From an uncultured Vampirovibrio sp. (GTDB lineage: Bacteria; Cyanobacteriota; Vampirovibrionia; Gastranaerophilales; Gastranaerophilaceae): a DNA stretch of 64,000 nt. Shown here one piece after another: positions 1 to 9,075 of this stretch (positions are counted from its first letter, which is position 1; each line of letters opens with the position of its first letter). The stretch is taken from assembly GCA_910578465.1 (NCBI GenBank), contig CAJTPW010000002.1:186001-250000 (forward strand), written 5' to 3'. Both the position numbers and the translations under genes were made by a program. The notes beneath the pieces were generated by a model. It saw nothing but the letters and a program-made list of their open reading frames with translations. It ran no database searches and was not told the origin of the DNA.

Positions 1-62
1 GTCAAATAAATTTCTTTACGGGTGCACCTGAATTTTTCGGCGCACCTGTAATCTTAAAATAA

Positions 63-380
63 TTAATTTGAAGCTAATTTCAAACCTAAGATACCGGCAA
101 CAATAAGAAATATACAAAAGAATCTTAGAAAAGAAACAGGCTCTTTGAAAAAAATTATACCCAAGATTACAGTACCCGTTGTTCCAATACCGGTCCAAAC
201 AGCATATGCTGTTCCAAGCGGAATATTTTTAAGCGCAAGAGCCAGAAAATAAAAACTTGCAAAAGCTCCCAAAACAGTTAATATACTTATTGTTAAATTA
301 GTAAAACCGTTTGACAATTTTAAACCGACAGCCCAAAATATTTCAAAAAAACCTGCAATTAATAAATAAAACCAAAACAT
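63..380 (-). CDS. gdx: Guanidinium exporter, SMR family (Gdx/SugE type)
   Basis: This 105-residue protein is a four-helix small multidrug resistance transporter that should work as an antiparallel dimer in the inner membrane, exchanging guanidinium for protons. The essential membrane glutamate is Glu13, inside the motif GFFEIFWAVGLK, and TAYAVWTGIGTTG matches the Gdx subfamily rather than EmrE-type drug pumps. A guanidine-I riboswitch lies directly upstream on the same strand, which independently supports guanidinium as the substrate. The ATG is preceded by AGAGG at good spacing. The gene is complete and of normal length. Family and subfamily are confident; transport itself is inferred from the family. 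Confidence 0.93.
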   Translation of the reverse strand: MFWFYLLIAGFFEIFWAVGLKLSNGFTNLTISILTVLGAFASFYFLALALKNIPLGTAYAVWTGIGTTGTVILGIIFFKEPVSFLRFFCIFLIVAGILGLKLASN

Positions 381-403
381 TTATACCTCTTTTTTTAAAT
401 GCT

Positions 404-436
404 AAAAAGCCTGAGAGAGAAATCTCCCAGGCTTTT
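404..436 (-). terminator. Riboswitch expression-platform terminator
   Basis: On the minus strand AAAAGCCTGGGAGA pairs with TCTCTCAGGCTTTTT to form a strong hairpin ending in a T-run, just before the exporter gene. The first arm contains the 3' end of the guanidine aptamer, so ligand-bound aptamer and terminator are mutually exclusive. Confidence 0.85.
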
Positions 437-526
437 ATCCTTCCGTGTGTGCAAAAGTTTTACCTTTTGCAAGTTTTCTCTCGGACCAGCCCGCAAATAA
501 TATCTTATTTGACGCGGAACCCTAGA
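423..526 (-). promoter_or_regulatory. Guanidine-I (ykkC) riboswitch aptamer
   Basis: Read on the minus strand, this leader contains the hallmark ykkC blocks in the right order: CTAGGGTTCCG, then GGGCTGGTCCGAGAGAAAA, then ACACGGAAGGATAAAAGCC and GGGAGA. It ends about 45 bases before the start codon of the guanidinium exporter. In the known class, guanidine binding prevents formation of a downstream terminator and turns the gene on. The 3' part of the aptamer overlaps one arm of such a terminator here, which fits an ON switch. Recognition is by eye, but several invariant blocks match. Confidence 0.92.
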
Positions 527-552
527 AAACATTTATTCAAATTTTAAAAAAT

Positions 553-626
553 TCGGGACGACAGGATTTGAACCTGCGACCCCCTCGTCCCAAGCGAGGT
601 GCGCTACCAAGCTGCGCTACGTCCCG
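553..626 (-). tRNA. tRNA-Pro (anticodon UGG)
   Basis: The minus strand folds into a complete 74-nt cloverleaf. The acceptor stem begins CGGGAC, the D arm is AGCGCAGCTTGGTAGCGC, and the T arm contains the GGTTCGAATCC core. The seven-base anticodon loop is CTTGGGA, giving anticodon TGG and therefore proline. The discriminator base is A, and CCA is not encoded. Confidence 0.96.
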
Positions 627-693
627 AAAATATGATGAAGCGTCTTGGCATTAAGAACTCTTTTATCAAACTATCAAGCCTTTATCACGCCTC

Positions 694-735
694 AATATTG
701 TTTTGTTGCAGGTTTTTCTACAACAAAACAATATT
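694..735 (-). terminator. Long AT-rich hairpin, probable terminator after metY
   Basis: AATATTGTTTTGTTG at 694-708 is perfectly complementary to CAACAAAACAATATT at 721-735, giving a 15-bp stem with a 12-base loop. It lies just past the 3' end of the sulfhydrylase gene and before tRNA-Pro. The rest of the stretch 627-758 shows nothing else I recognise. Confidence 0.6.
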
Positions 736-758
736 AACATAAATAATTTTTCTTGCAA

Positions 759-2024
759 TTAAATTTTAACAAGACTCTGTTTAATATCCGCTATGATATC
801 ATCCGCATCTTCAAGACCAACGGAAAATCTTACCGTTCCCGGGTTTATGCCGCAGGCAAGAAGTTGTTCTTCCGTCAGTTGCCTGTGCGTCGCGCTTGCA
901 GGATGAAGAACGCAGGTCCTGATATCAGCCACATGAACCTCGTTTGATGCCATTTTAAGACCATCCATAAATTTAACCGCAGCATCATATCCGCCCTTAA
1001 TTACAAGCGAAATAACACCGCTTTGGCCTTTTGGAAGATATTTCAAAGCCAAATCATAATATTTGCTGCTCTTGAGCCCCGGATAGTTTACGCTTTCAAA
1101 TTTTCCCGTGCTTTCAAAATATTCTGCAACTTTTAGCGCATTTGAACAATATTTTTCCATTCTGATACCGAGAGTTTCAAGCCCGAGATTCAACAAAAAT
1201 CCTGAATTTCCTGAAGGATATGCACCAAAATCTCTCATCAGCTGCATTCTTGCTTTTATGATATAAGGAGCAAAAGCATAATCTTTAGTATAAACCGTTC
1301 CATGGTAAGATTCGTCAGGCTCGGTAAATTCGGGAAAATTACCGTTCGCATAGTCAAATTTACCTGAATCTACAATTACACCTCCGACTTGAACAGCATG
1401 ACCGTCCATATATTTTGAAGTTGAATGAATAACAACATCCGCGCCATACTCAAACGGTTTACACAAAATCGGCGTCGGGAACGTATTGTCAACAATCAAG
1501 GGTATACCGTTTTTGTGAGCAACGCGGGCAAATTTTTCAATATCCAAAACCTGCAAAGAAGGATTAGTTAAAGTTTCCCCAAAGATTGCTTTTGTGTTGG
1601 GTTTAATTTTAGATTGAATTTCATCTTCAGTGGCGTCAACATCCACAAAAATACACTCAATTCCAAACCTTTTCAAAGTAATTGCAAACAGATTCAAGGT
1701 GCCGCCGTAAATTGAAGCGGAACTTATAAAACTGTCGCCTGCCTTACAAAGATTTAAAACGGACATTAAAGACGCCATCTGTCCGCTTGATGTACACATT
1801 GCGGCAACACCGCCTTCAAGAGCTGCAATTTTTTTCTCTACAACATCAACCGTAGGATTTGTAAAACGCGTGTAAATGTGCGCCTTTGTGGGGTCATTGA
1901 AAACATCGCCGATTTCTTTTGTTGAATTAAATCTGAATGTTGTGCTCTGATATATCGGCATAACTCTGGGGCCGCCATTTTCAGGTGTATATCCCGCATG
2001 CAGGCATTTTGTATTATCTTTCAT
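759..2024 (-). CDS. metY: O-acetylhomoserine sulfhydrylase / aminocarboxypropyltransferase
   Basis: This 421-residue PLP enzyme of the Cys/Met metabolism family makes homocysteine from O-acetylhomoserine and sulfide in the cytoplasm. The N-terminal block TKCLHAGYTPENGGPRVMPI is typical of the MetY branch. The PLP lysine is Lys204 in STSKYMDGH, preceded by the VDNTF block that holds the cofactor. A C-terminal block, NPGTVRFSVGLEDADDIIADI, completes the fold. The start codon follows AGAAGGGAGATAAA. Only 15 bases separate it from the upstream pyruvate kinase gene, so the two are probably cotranscribed, an unusual pairing. A related gamma-synthase activity cannot be excluded from sequence alone. 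Confidence 0.93.
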   Translation of the reverse strand: MKDNTKCLHAGYTPENGGPRVMPIYQSTTFRFNSTKEIGDVFNDPTKAHIYTRFTNPTVDVVEKKIAALEGGVAAMCTSSGQMASLMSVLNLCKAGDSFISSASIYGGTLNLFAITLKRFGIECIFVDVDATEDEIQSKIKPNTKAIFGETLTNPSLQVLDIEKFARVAHKNGIPLIVDNTFPTPILCKPFEYGADVVIHSTSKYMDGHAVQVGGVIVDSGKFDYANGNFPEFTEPDESYHGTVYTKDYAFAPYIIKARMQLMRDFGAYPSGNSGFLLNLGLETLGIRMEKYCSNALKVAEYFESTGKFESVNYPGLKSSKYYDLALKYLPKGQSGVISLVIKGGYDAAVKFMDGLKMASNEVHVADIRTCVLHPASATHRQLTEEQLLACGINPGTVRFSVGLEDADDIIADIKQSLVKI

Positions 2025-2039
2025 TTTATCTCCCTTCTG

Positions 2040-3479
2040 TTATGTACCGATTTTATGCACTCTTACAAAGTTTGTACGCCCTGAAATAAGTCTTGGGGCA
2101 GAACCTGTTATTACAACGTAATCATTTTGTTTTAAACCGACTTCGTTTATTAAGAATTCGTCAATTTTTAACAGCAAACCCTGATCCACAATTGCATCCC
2201 ATTTTTTACAGAAAGGATACACACCCCAGGCAAGAGCCATTTTTCTGCAAGTCTCTTCCATATCGGAAACCATAATAACAGGTGCGGAAGGTTTCAATTT
2301 TGACATTAAACGTGTTGAATATCCGAAATGAGAAAAACTCAAAATCGCCTTTGCATTCACATATTTCAACATTTTATCCGCACCGAAAACAACAGCCTGA
2401 CGGGTTAGCGCAACATCGTCGGCCATTTCTTTATCGGTGTCAAATTTATAAAAAGCACTGCCTTCCGTTGTTATTGCAATCTTTGACATCATTCTTACCG
2501 CATCAATTGCAAACTTCCCGACAGATGTTTCCCCCGAAAGCATAACAGCATCCGTACCATCCAGAATTGCGTTTGCAACATCGGAAGCCTCCGCACGGGT
2601 TGGAATCGGCTCGTTTATCATTGATTCAAGCATCTGTGTTGCAACAATTACAGGCTTTCTCTGTTTATTGGCTTCATCAATTATAAGCTTTTGACAAATC
2701 GGAACTTCAACAGGAGAAAGTTCAATTCCAAGATCGCCCCTAGCCACCATTATCGCATCCGAAACGGATACAATTTCAGCCAGATTTTTAATTGCATCGG
2801 GTTTTTCAAGCTTCGAAACAACAGGAATAGATGCATCAAAATCATTTATATACTTCTTACAAAGAAGAACATCTTCCTTTTTTCTTACAAAAGAAAGGGC
2901 AATTAAATCTGCTTTTTCTTCCGCTGCAAATTTTATAAACTCCACATCTTTAGGTGTCACAGCATCAAGACTTGCGGTAGAACCCGGAATATTTAATCCT
3001 TTTCTTGATTTTAAAATTCCGCCGTTTGTAACGGTTGCATAAACTTTACCGTCTTCAACATCGTCGACTATAACTTCAAGCTTGCCATCGTCAATTAATA
3101 TACGGCTTCCTTTTGTAACATCATTTGAAAGACCTTTATAATCAACAGGAATTGTGCCGTCTTTTTGCCCGTCTTGTCCTTCAAGATGTTCAAAAACAAG
3201 TTTGTCACCGTTTTTAATTTCTATTTCTTCTTTCAGATTGCCTATTCTTATTTTTGGCCCCTGTAAATCCACCATTGTTGCTGCATAAACACCCATCCCC
3301 GCAGCAACTTCTTTTACCATACGAATTTTTTCTCTATGATTTTCCATTGTTCCATGGGATGTATTTAATCTGAAAACATTTGCACCCGCCAAAATGAGTT
3401 CTTTCACGGCTTCCCGTGTTTCGGTTGCAGGACCGAGCGTTACAACAATTTTTGTTCTTTTTGAAAAAATACTGTTCAT
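2040..3479 (-). CDS. pyk: Pyruvate kinase
   Basis: This 479-residue enzyme converts phosphoenolpyruvate and ADP to pyruvate and ATP. The TIM-barrel motifs are clear: Arg37 and Asn39 in FRLNTSHG, the metal/substrate lysine Lys223 in SKLEK, the VARGDLGIEL loop, and the signature block around TQMLESM followed by PTRAEASDVANA. The B domain (roughly residues 76-175) contains TNGGILKSRKGLNIPG. The protein stops after the normal allosteric C domain and lacks the extra PEP-utiliser domain found in many Firmicutes. It is first in an apparent operon with metY and is divergent from the GDP-fucose synthase gene. Confidence 0.96.
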   Translation of the reverse strand: MNSIFSKRTKIVVTLGPATETREAVKELILAGANVFRLNTSHGTMENHREKIRMVKEVAAGMGVYAATMVDLQGPKIRIGNLKEEIEIKNGDKLVFEHLEGQDGQKDGTIPVDYKGLSNDVTKGSRILIDDGKLEVIVDDVEDGKVYATVTNGGILKSRKGLNIPGSTASLDAVTPKDVEFIKFAAEEKADLIALSFVRKKEDVLLCKKYINDFDASIPVVSKLEKPDAIKNLAEIVSVSDAIMVARGDLGIELSPVEVPICQKLIIDEANKQRKPVIVATQMLESMINEPIPTRAEASDVANAILDGTDAVMLSGETSVGKFAIDAVRMMSKIAITTEGSAFYKFDTDKEMADDVALTRQAVVFGADKMLKYVNAKAILSFSHFGYSTRLMSKLKPSAPVIMVSDMEETCRKMALAWGVYPFCKKWDAIVDQGLLLKIDEFLINEVGLKQNDYVVITGSAPRLISGRTNFVRVHKIGT

Positions 3480-3592
3480 AAATTCTAATCCGATATAACT
3501 ACTGTAAAATCAAAATAATTTTATCATATAAACTAATATTAACAAATATTTCAGCCATTGAATGAAAATCGAAAGAAGAATATAATGAGAGG

Positions 3593-4654
3593 ATGAAAAA
3601 AGGTTCTAAAATTTATATTGCAGGCCATAGAGGGCTTGTCGGCAGCGCAATTGAGCGCAAATTAAAACAGGAAGGTTTTGACAATTTAATCCTCAAGACA
3701 TCTTCTGAGCTTAATTTAGAAAATCAAAAAGAAACTGATGATTTCTTTGAAAAAGAAAAGCCTGAATATGTTTTTCTTGCCGCGGCAAAAGTGGGCGGCA
3801 TACTTGCAAATTCAAGATATCAGGCAGATTTTATTTATAAAAACCTTATGATTTCAACAAATATCATCAATGCTTGCAATAAATTCGGGGTAAAAAAACT
3901 TGTAAACTTAGGCTCGAGCTGTATTTACCCAAAAAACGCCCCACAGCCGATGAAAGAAGGCTGTCTTTTAACTTCCCCGCTGGAGCCCACCAATGAAGGA
4001 TATGCAATTGCAAAAATCGCAGCTATTAAACTTTGCAGATATTATAACGAACAATTTGGAACAAACTTTATATCATTAATGCCGACAAATCAATATGGCA
4101 TAAACGACAATTTTAATATGGAAACAGCCCATCTTCTGCCAATGCTTTTAAGACGTTTTCATCTGGCAAAACTCTTGCAGGCAGGAGATTTTAACACAAT
4201 AAGAAAGGATTTAAAGGCACGGAAATTAGGCTATAATCTGGATGAGACTTTTGACCTTAATGATAATGCGGCTGTCGAAGATGTTTTAAATAAAATCGGT
4301 GCATATAAAGATAAAGTTATAGTTTGGGGAGATGGCAGCGTTTATCGCGAACTTATGTCATCGGATGATTTAGCGGACGCTTGTTATTATTTAATGCAAA
4401 ATAAAGATTACGATGAAATCGGCGAACTTGTGAATATAACCTCGGGCACGGATATGAAGCTGTCTGAACTTTATGAAATTGTAAGAAACATTGTAGGGTT
4501 AAAGCAGGAAATTGAATACGATAAAACAAAACCGAACGGCACATTTAGAAAGCTTATGGACGATACAAAAATAAAATCTTTAGGCTGGACACCGAAAATC
4601 AGACTTGAAGAGGGTATTCAAAAAACCTATGAATGGTATCAATCAACCATATAA
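3593..4654 (+). CDS. fcl: GDP-L-fucose synthase
   Basis: This 353-residue short-chain epimerase/reductase converts GDP-4-keto-6-deoxymannose to GDP-L-fucose for surface glycans. The Rossmann glycine motif is GHRGLVGS near the N-terminus; the catalytic pair is Tyr137 and Lys141 in YAIAK, with Ser108/Ser109 in LGSSCIYP. Between about residues 195 and 245 it has the insertion typical of the longer Bacteroides-like form rather than the 321-residue enterobacterial form. The gene for GDP-mannose dehydratase, its usual partner, is not in the window. The 3' end overlaps the convergent membrane glycosyltransferase gene by 16 bases. Confidence 0.93.
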   Translation: MKKGSKIYIAGHRGLVGSAIERKLKQEGFDNLILKTSSELNLENQKETDDFFEKEKPEYVFLAAAKVGGILANSRYQADFIYKNLMISTNIINACNKFGVKKLVNLGSSCIYPKNAPQPMKEGCLLTSPLEPTNEGYAIAKIAAIKLCRYYNEQFGTNFISLMPTNQYGINDNFNMETAHLLPMLLRRFHLAKLLQAGDFNTIRKDLKARKLGYNLDETFDLNDNAAVEDVLNKIGAYKDKVIVWGDGSVYRELMSSDDLADACYYLMQNKDYDEIGELVNITSGTDMKLSELYEIVRNIVGLKQEIEYDKTKPNGTFRKLMDDTKIKSLGWTPKIRLEEGIQKTYEWYQSTI

Positions 4655-6117
4655 AGAAGGGAAGCTTTGTCTTTTAAAAGCATTTTGCCGTCAAGTTTTG
4701 TAACCGTTTCTTTAAGAAGCTTAATATTATGCAAATAGTGACCCCCTTCGTTTGAATAGATAATATAGCAAGAGTTTCCATGGTTTTTTGCAGTGCCGCA
4801 AAACGGTTCAATCTTATTTGCGCAGATTTCAGCCGTCATATTGTAAGGACAAACAAAGGAATTATCCGTCAAGCCGCCCAAAGTATCTTTAAAAGCAGTC
4901 TTTGCATAATATTTGTATGTTAAATGCGCACCTTTAAAAACAAAAATTCTGTCGCCTTGTTTGAATTTCTTTTGCACCGCAAAAAGCAGGGGCTTTATTT
5001 CTTCTCTTTTGTAAATATTTTTATCCGAAAAGTTATATCCGATTGAAGAAAATATGATAATCCAGCTTATAAGATAAATTAAGACCTTTTTTATACCGGT
5101 TTTTTCATTCAAAACACAATATAGGGGATATAAAACAATAATAAGCAAGATAGGATATAAAAACAAAGAAAGCCTTTCATATAGAGGATAAAAATTAAAA
5201 AATGAGGCTAAAAACCCGCCCAAAATCGTAAGCCCGAAGAAACCAAAAGCTTTTTTATTCCTCTTAAAAAGATAGACACAGCCTGTAATAAAAAGTATAA
5301 ACCCAAGTAGCACAAAGGTTGAGGGGTAAAAAAGGTATTTAATAATTTCAGAGAAAATAAAAAGAATTTTATCCGGGTTATAGTTTATAAAATAAGGTAT
5401 CCAATATTCATAAACCTTTGTTCCCACACTTATTTTAGAAAATACAAACAAATATTCGATTATAAGCCCTAAAGTTAAGAGCGATACAAATATTACCCTC
5501 TTCTTAAACAGAGACAAAATTAATACCGCAAAAAGAGGGAAAACCGACCCGAATGAAAACAAGGGAAAAACCAAAAGCAAAACCCCAAAACAAATTTCTT
5601 TTTTAAGAGAAATTTCAAAGCTCAAATATTTCAACCAGATATATGCGGTTAAAATTGTGAACAATACATCTGCCGCATAGGGCTTAAATTCAATAGTGTT
5701 ATACAAAAGAGGCATATTTAAAGAAAAAATAAGCAAAGAAACCAGACAAATAAAATTATTCTTTTTAAAAACCTCTTTTACTAAAAGCCAAAATGCAAAA
5801 ACGGATATAACGCTGCATAAAAAGGGGATAAACCTCAAAGCTCTTTCGCTTGCGCCAAAAAACGACACCAAAGCCTTTGTTAAAACAAGAAACAATGGCG
5901 GAGCGCTTTGGGCATACTGCAAAGGTTTAAAAAGTTCCAAAAAGTTTTTATCGAGAATATTCAATGCAAGCGCCGCTTCATCAAGCCACAAAGACTTTTC
6001 AACCCCAAAAAAGAGAAAAAGCCTTACAGCCGTTGCAAGAAAAAGTATGGCAAACAAAAACACCTGCCAAAAAGAAAACTGCTTTAAATAAAACCAAAAA
6101 AGTTTTACGGTCTTCAT
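4639..6117 (-). CDS. GT-C membrane glycosyltransferase (GT39/ArnT-like)
   Basis: This 492-residue polytopic membrane protein has about ten hydrophobic helices followed by a soluble C-terminal region of about 120 residues. The first external loop carries SLWLDEAAL (Asp46-Glu47), the position of the catalytic acidic residues in PMT/ArnT-type GT-C enzymes that use polyprenyl-phosphate sugars. Its start overlaps the stop of the GT2 gene by four bases (ATGA). Together these suggest a two-step route: the GT2 enzyme charges undecaprenyl phosphate and this enzyme transfers the sugar on the outer side of the membrane. The acceptor is unknown. Confidence 0.8.
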   Translation of the reverse strand: MKTVKLFWFYLKQFSFWQVFLFAILFLATAVRLFLFFGVEKSLWLDEAALALNILDKNFLELFKPLQYAQSAPPLFLVLTKALVSFFGASERALRFIPFLCSVISVFAFWLLVKEVFKKNNFICLVSLLIFSLNMPLLYNTIEFKPYAADVLFTILTAYIWLKYLSFEISLKKEICFGVLLLVFPLFSFGSVFPLFAVLILSLFKKRVIFVSLLTLGLIIEYLFVFSKISVGTKVYEYWIPYFINYNPDKILFIFSEIIKYLFYPSTFVLLGFILFITGCVYLFKRNKKAFGFFGLTILGGFLASFFNFYPLYERLSLFLYPILLIIVLYPLYCVLNEKTGIKKVLIYLISWIIIFSSIGYNFSDKNIYKREEIKPLLFAVQKKFKQGDRIFVFKGAHLTYKYYAKTAFKDTLGGLTDNSFVCPYNMTAEICANKIEPFCGTAKNHGNSCYIIYSNEGGHYLHNIKLLKETVTKLDGKMLLKDKASLLYMVD

Positions 6118-7067
6118 TTTAATTCTTCATCCGTAATATATCTTGGTCTTGCCTTTACTTCCGTTAAAATCTGCCCGATATATTCACCTATAATACCGAT
6201 ACATAGGATTTCCATACCTGTTGCAAATGTTTCCCAGGTTTCAAACAATTCAAGCCCCGGAAGATAATTCAAATGAAAAATAAGCCTTACAATGCAGGCT
6301 ATTGCAAGCAAAACGCTCACAAAAGATATCCCGAAACCAAGGAAAAACACTATTCTTAACGGTCTTACACTAAAAGATACAATACCGCGCGCAGCAAGGG
6401 CAAGCAGAGAAAAGAAACTGAATTTTGATTTACCGAATTCTCTTTCTTTTACTTCAAAATAAACATCTTTTGTCTTAAGCCCTAAATCATAGAAAAGACC
6501 TCTTATAAAGAGGTTTGTTTCTTTATATTGCGATAAAATCTCAAGCGTTCGCCTTGAAACCAGTCTGAATTCCGAATGATTAGGTTTTATATTAACCCCG
6601 AGAAAATTTATTACCTTATAAAAAAGGTTTGCACAGGTTTTTTTAAACAAACCGTCCGTCCTGTTTTTTCTTATCCCGCAGACAATGTCATATCCTTCAT
6701 CATAAGCTTTTACAAATTCTACAATTTTATTCTCATCCTGCTGCAGATCCGCATCAATTGTAATTGCAGCATCCGCCTCGAGGTTGTATGCATTTTCAAG
6801 CCCTGCAATAATTGCCGATTGATTTCCGAAATTTCTTGAAAAACGAATTGCCTTCACCTTAAATTCGGAGTTTTCATAAGCTTTTTTAATAATATCCCAG
6901 GTATTATCCAAACTGCCGTCATCCACAAGAAATACAAAGCTTTCGGGACCTATGTATTTTTCATCAATTAATTTATGTAAAATGTTCCAGAGCTTTTGAA
7001 GGCTGACAGGAAGCATTTGTGCTTCATTGAAACAGGGAATAACAATTGCAAGCTTTGTATCCTGCAT
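6114..7067 (-). CDS. GT2 polyprenyl-phosphate glycosyltransferase (GtrB/ArnC/DPM1-like)
   Basis: This 317-residue enzyme has an N-terminal GT-A domain starting at AIVIPCFNEAQ. The nucleotide-binding DDGS is at residues 49-52 and the metal-binding DAD at 105-107. The C-terminal part has two long hydrophobic segments, at about 238-260 and 270-300. This layout matches enzymes that load a sugar onto polyprenyl phosphate at the inner membrane. It is the first gene of an overlapping pair with the GT39-like transferase, its likely downstream user. The sugar cannot be told from the sequence. Confidence 0.88.
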   Translation of the reverse strand: MQDTKLAIVIPCFNEAQMLPVSLQKLWNILHKLIDEKYIGPESFVFLVDDGSLDNTWDIIKKAYENSEFKVKAIRFSRNFGNQSAIIAGLENAYNLEADAAITIDADLQQDENKIVEFVKAYDEGYDIVCGIRKNRTDGLFKKTCANLFYKVINFLGVNIKPNHSEFRLVSRRTLEILSQYKETNLFIRGLFYDLGLKTKDVYFEVKEREFGKSKFSFFSLLALAARGIVSFSVRPLRIVFFLGFGISFVSVLLAIACIVRLIFHLNYLPGLELFETWETFATGMEILCIGIIGEYIGQILTEVKARPRYITDEELK

Positions 7068-7130
7068 AAACTCTTCCTTCTTATATTCTTAACGGTAAAA
7101 TACAAAATAAAAATACCATAAAAATATTTT

Positions 7131-7733
7131 CTACAAAAGATTTAAAATATGCCGAAAATGAAGCAACACCCCGAATATTGCACCGATTAACAAATAAATA
7201 AGAGGGTCTCTTTTTAATTTTAAGCTCAATATAAAAAGAAATAAAAACAGCACAAATGCTTTAATATCAACAAATTCTCCGATTTTATAAAAAATATCAA
7301 AAAATTCACTAAATCCCTTTGGCAAAGCCAAAATAATGCTCCCCTTAAAAAGCCTTACACCGACTGCTGCAATCATAGCTGCCGTTGCAGGACGCAAAGC
7401 ATACAAAGCGGATTTTATATAAAAATTATCTCTGAATTTTTTCAACATCTTTGATATAAAGATAACAATCATAAAAGATGGAACCATAATCGCCATGGTG
7501 GCAATTATTGAACCCAAAATACCGCCTGTTTTAAAACCCGCAAACGTTGCCACATTCATCCCGACAGGCCCCGGAGTTATGCTTGATACGGCAAGCATTC
7601 TTAATAATTCATCCGCACTGAACCAGTGATAAGTCTCGGACATATGATATAAAAAGGGCAAGGTGGCATAGCCGCCCCCGAAGGAAAAGAGGCCTATTTT
7701 AAAAAATTCGACAAACAAAAGAAGGTATGTCAT
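7131..7733 (-). CDS. Chromate transporter family protein, second half
   Basis: This 200-residue membrane protein belongs to the CHR family, short-chain type. It shows the family motif FKIGLFSFGGGYATLPFL near the N-terminus and SSITPGPVGMN as the conserved P-G segment. Short-chain CHR proteins are encoded as adjacent pairs that form one transporter, and this start overlaps the stop of the upstream partner by four bases. Family members export chromate or take up sulfate-like oxyanions; the real substrate in an anaerobe could be something else. Family assignment is solid, substrate is not. Confidence 0.87.
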   Translation of the reverse strand: MTYLLLFVEFFKIGLFSFGGGYATLPFLYHMSETYHWFSADELLRMLAVSSITPGPVGMNVATFAGFKTGGILGSIIATMAIMVPSFMIVIFISKMLKKFRDNFYIKSALYALRPATAAMIAAVGVRLFKGSIILALPKGFSEFFDIFYKIGEFVDIKAFVLFLFLFILSLKLKRDPLIYLLIGAIFGVLLHFRHILNLL

Positions 7734-8326
7734 CTTGCACCTTCTTTCGGTGAAACATTTTCTTTTTTAAATACAGCCTTTTTTGAAAGATAAAGGCTTT
7801 CAATTTTTTTATACAATATTCCTAAAATTATAGAGAGAACGATTACAATGCTTGGAGAAAGCCCAAGAAGCATTAAAAAAAGAATTAAAAAGAAGACAAA
7901 AAAAGTAAATTTATCAACAATGCTTTTATTCCAAACCTCTTTCACCGTAAGAAAAAGCAGGATGATTATCGCAATGTTTACACCCCAGAAAACATCGTTC
8001 ATTATAATATTTTCTGAAATCTTAACCAAAAATGAGGCAAGAAGAATGATTGCAAGAAAAGGAGGAAGAATGAGCCCGAAGAATGCAGCAAGAGCGCCTG
8101 ATTTTCCGCGAAGTTTATATCCGATAAAAAGAGTGGTATTTGCCGCAATAATCCCCGGAACACACTGTCCGAGCGCATAAAAATCTATAATATCTTCTTT
8201 TGTTGCCCAGCCTTTTTTATCGACAAGTTCACTGTTTAAAAGAGGCACAATAACATAACCGCCCCCGAGAAGAAGGGTTCCTATCTTTAAAAAAGACATA
8301 AACATTTCAAAAAGCTTCGGTTTCAT
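7730..8326 (-). CDS. Chromate transporter family protein, first half
   Basis: This 198-residue partner of the short-chain CHR pair begins MKPKLFEMFMSFLKIGTLLL and continues with GGGYVIVPLL, the family's first-helix motif, followed by ALGQCVPGIIAANTT. About six hydrophobic segments are visible. It is translationally coupled to the second half through a four-base overlap and faces the flavoprotein gene across a short divergent promoter region. Two-gene CHR systems probably arose by duplication of one half. Substrate specificity is inferred from the family only. Confidence 0.87.
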   Translation of the reverse strand: MKPKLFEMFMSFLKIGTLLLGGGYVIVPLLNSELVDKKGWATKEDIIDFYALGQCVPGIIAANTTLFIGYKLRGKSGALAAFFGLILPPFLAIILLASFLVKISENIIMNDVFWGVNIAIIILLFLTVKEVWNKSIVDKFTFFVFFLILFLMLLGLSPSIVIVLSIILGILYKKIESLYLSKKAVFKKENVSPKEGAR

Positions 8327-8439
8327 AACATTTATTTTACAGGAAACATTTTTGAAATAATATTTTTATACATTTACATTATTGACTTAAAGCACACTTC
8401 AGGTAGTAAAATAAAATCAGAATAAACGGAGAAATTAAA

Positions 8440-9072
8440 ATGAAAGTTTTATTAATAAACGGCTCACCAAAAGAAAAAGGGTGCACTTATACCGCATTGG
8501 ATGAAATAGCTAAAACTCTTGATATTGAAGGAATACAGTCAGAAATCTTTTATATCGGGTGTGAACCGATTGCCCCCTGTAAAGCTTGCGGTGCCTGTGG
8601 AAAAATCGGAAAATGCATAATTAATGATAAGGTTAATGAGCTTCTTGAAAGGTTAAACGAATTTGACGGATTCATATTAGGCTCCCCCGTTCATTATGCG
8701 GCGGCTTCAGGAAACATTGTTCCTTTCTTGCACAGACTTTTTTATGCTAATGCACGAGCAGGAAAGGCGGATTTAAGGCTAAAACCGGGCTCCGCAATCG
8801 CTTCTGCCCGCCGTGCAGGAACCACAGCAACAATCGATCAATTAAATAAATATTTTCAAATTCAACAAATGCCTGTAATTTCAGGAAGATACTGGAATAT
8901 GGTTCATGGAAACACGCCTGATGAAACAAGACAGGACATTGAAGGTATGCAAAATATGAGAATTCTGGCACGCAATATGGCATATTATCTCAAGATGAAA
9001 GAAGCTGCGGATAAAGCAGGAGTGCCGCTTCCCGAGAAAGAAGACATCGTTTTTACAAATTTTATAAGATAA
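8440..9072 (+). CDS. Flavodoxin-fold NAD(P)H-dependent oxidoreductase with Cys cluster
   Basis: This 210-residue cytoplasmic protein has the flavodoxin-like FMN-binding start LLINGSPKEKGCTYTAL and the second FMN loop LGSPVHYAAASG. Between them lies CKACGACGKIGKC, a four-cysteine cluster like that of iron-sulfur flavoproteins, which may hold a 4Fe-4S centre. The family includes FMN reductases and multimeric flavodoxins acting as low-potential electron shuttles. It is followed after three bases by a YkgJ-type Cys-cluster protein, so the pair is cotranscribed. The physiological electron partner is unknown. Confidence 0.82.
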   Translation: MKVLLINGSPKEKGCTYTALDEIAKTLDIEGIQSEIFYIGCEPIAPCKACGACGKIGKCIINDKVNELLERLNEFDGFILGSPVHYAAASGNIVPFLHRLFYANARAGKADLRLKPGSAIASARRAGTTATIDQLNKYFQIQQMPVISGRYWNMVHGNTPDETRQDIEGMQNMRILARNMAYYLKMKEAADKAGVPLPEKEDIVFTNFIR

Positions 9073-9075
9073 AAT

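Noticed and set aside
1..62. Terminator downstream of the guanidinium exporter
   Set aside because: GGTGC and GCACC can pair around a 16-base loop, but there is no T-run on the minus strand, so support is too weak.
63..380. EmrE-type multidrug pump
   Set aside because: The WAVGLK and TAYAVWTGIG motifs and the upstream guanidine riboswitch place it in the guanidinium exporter subgroup.
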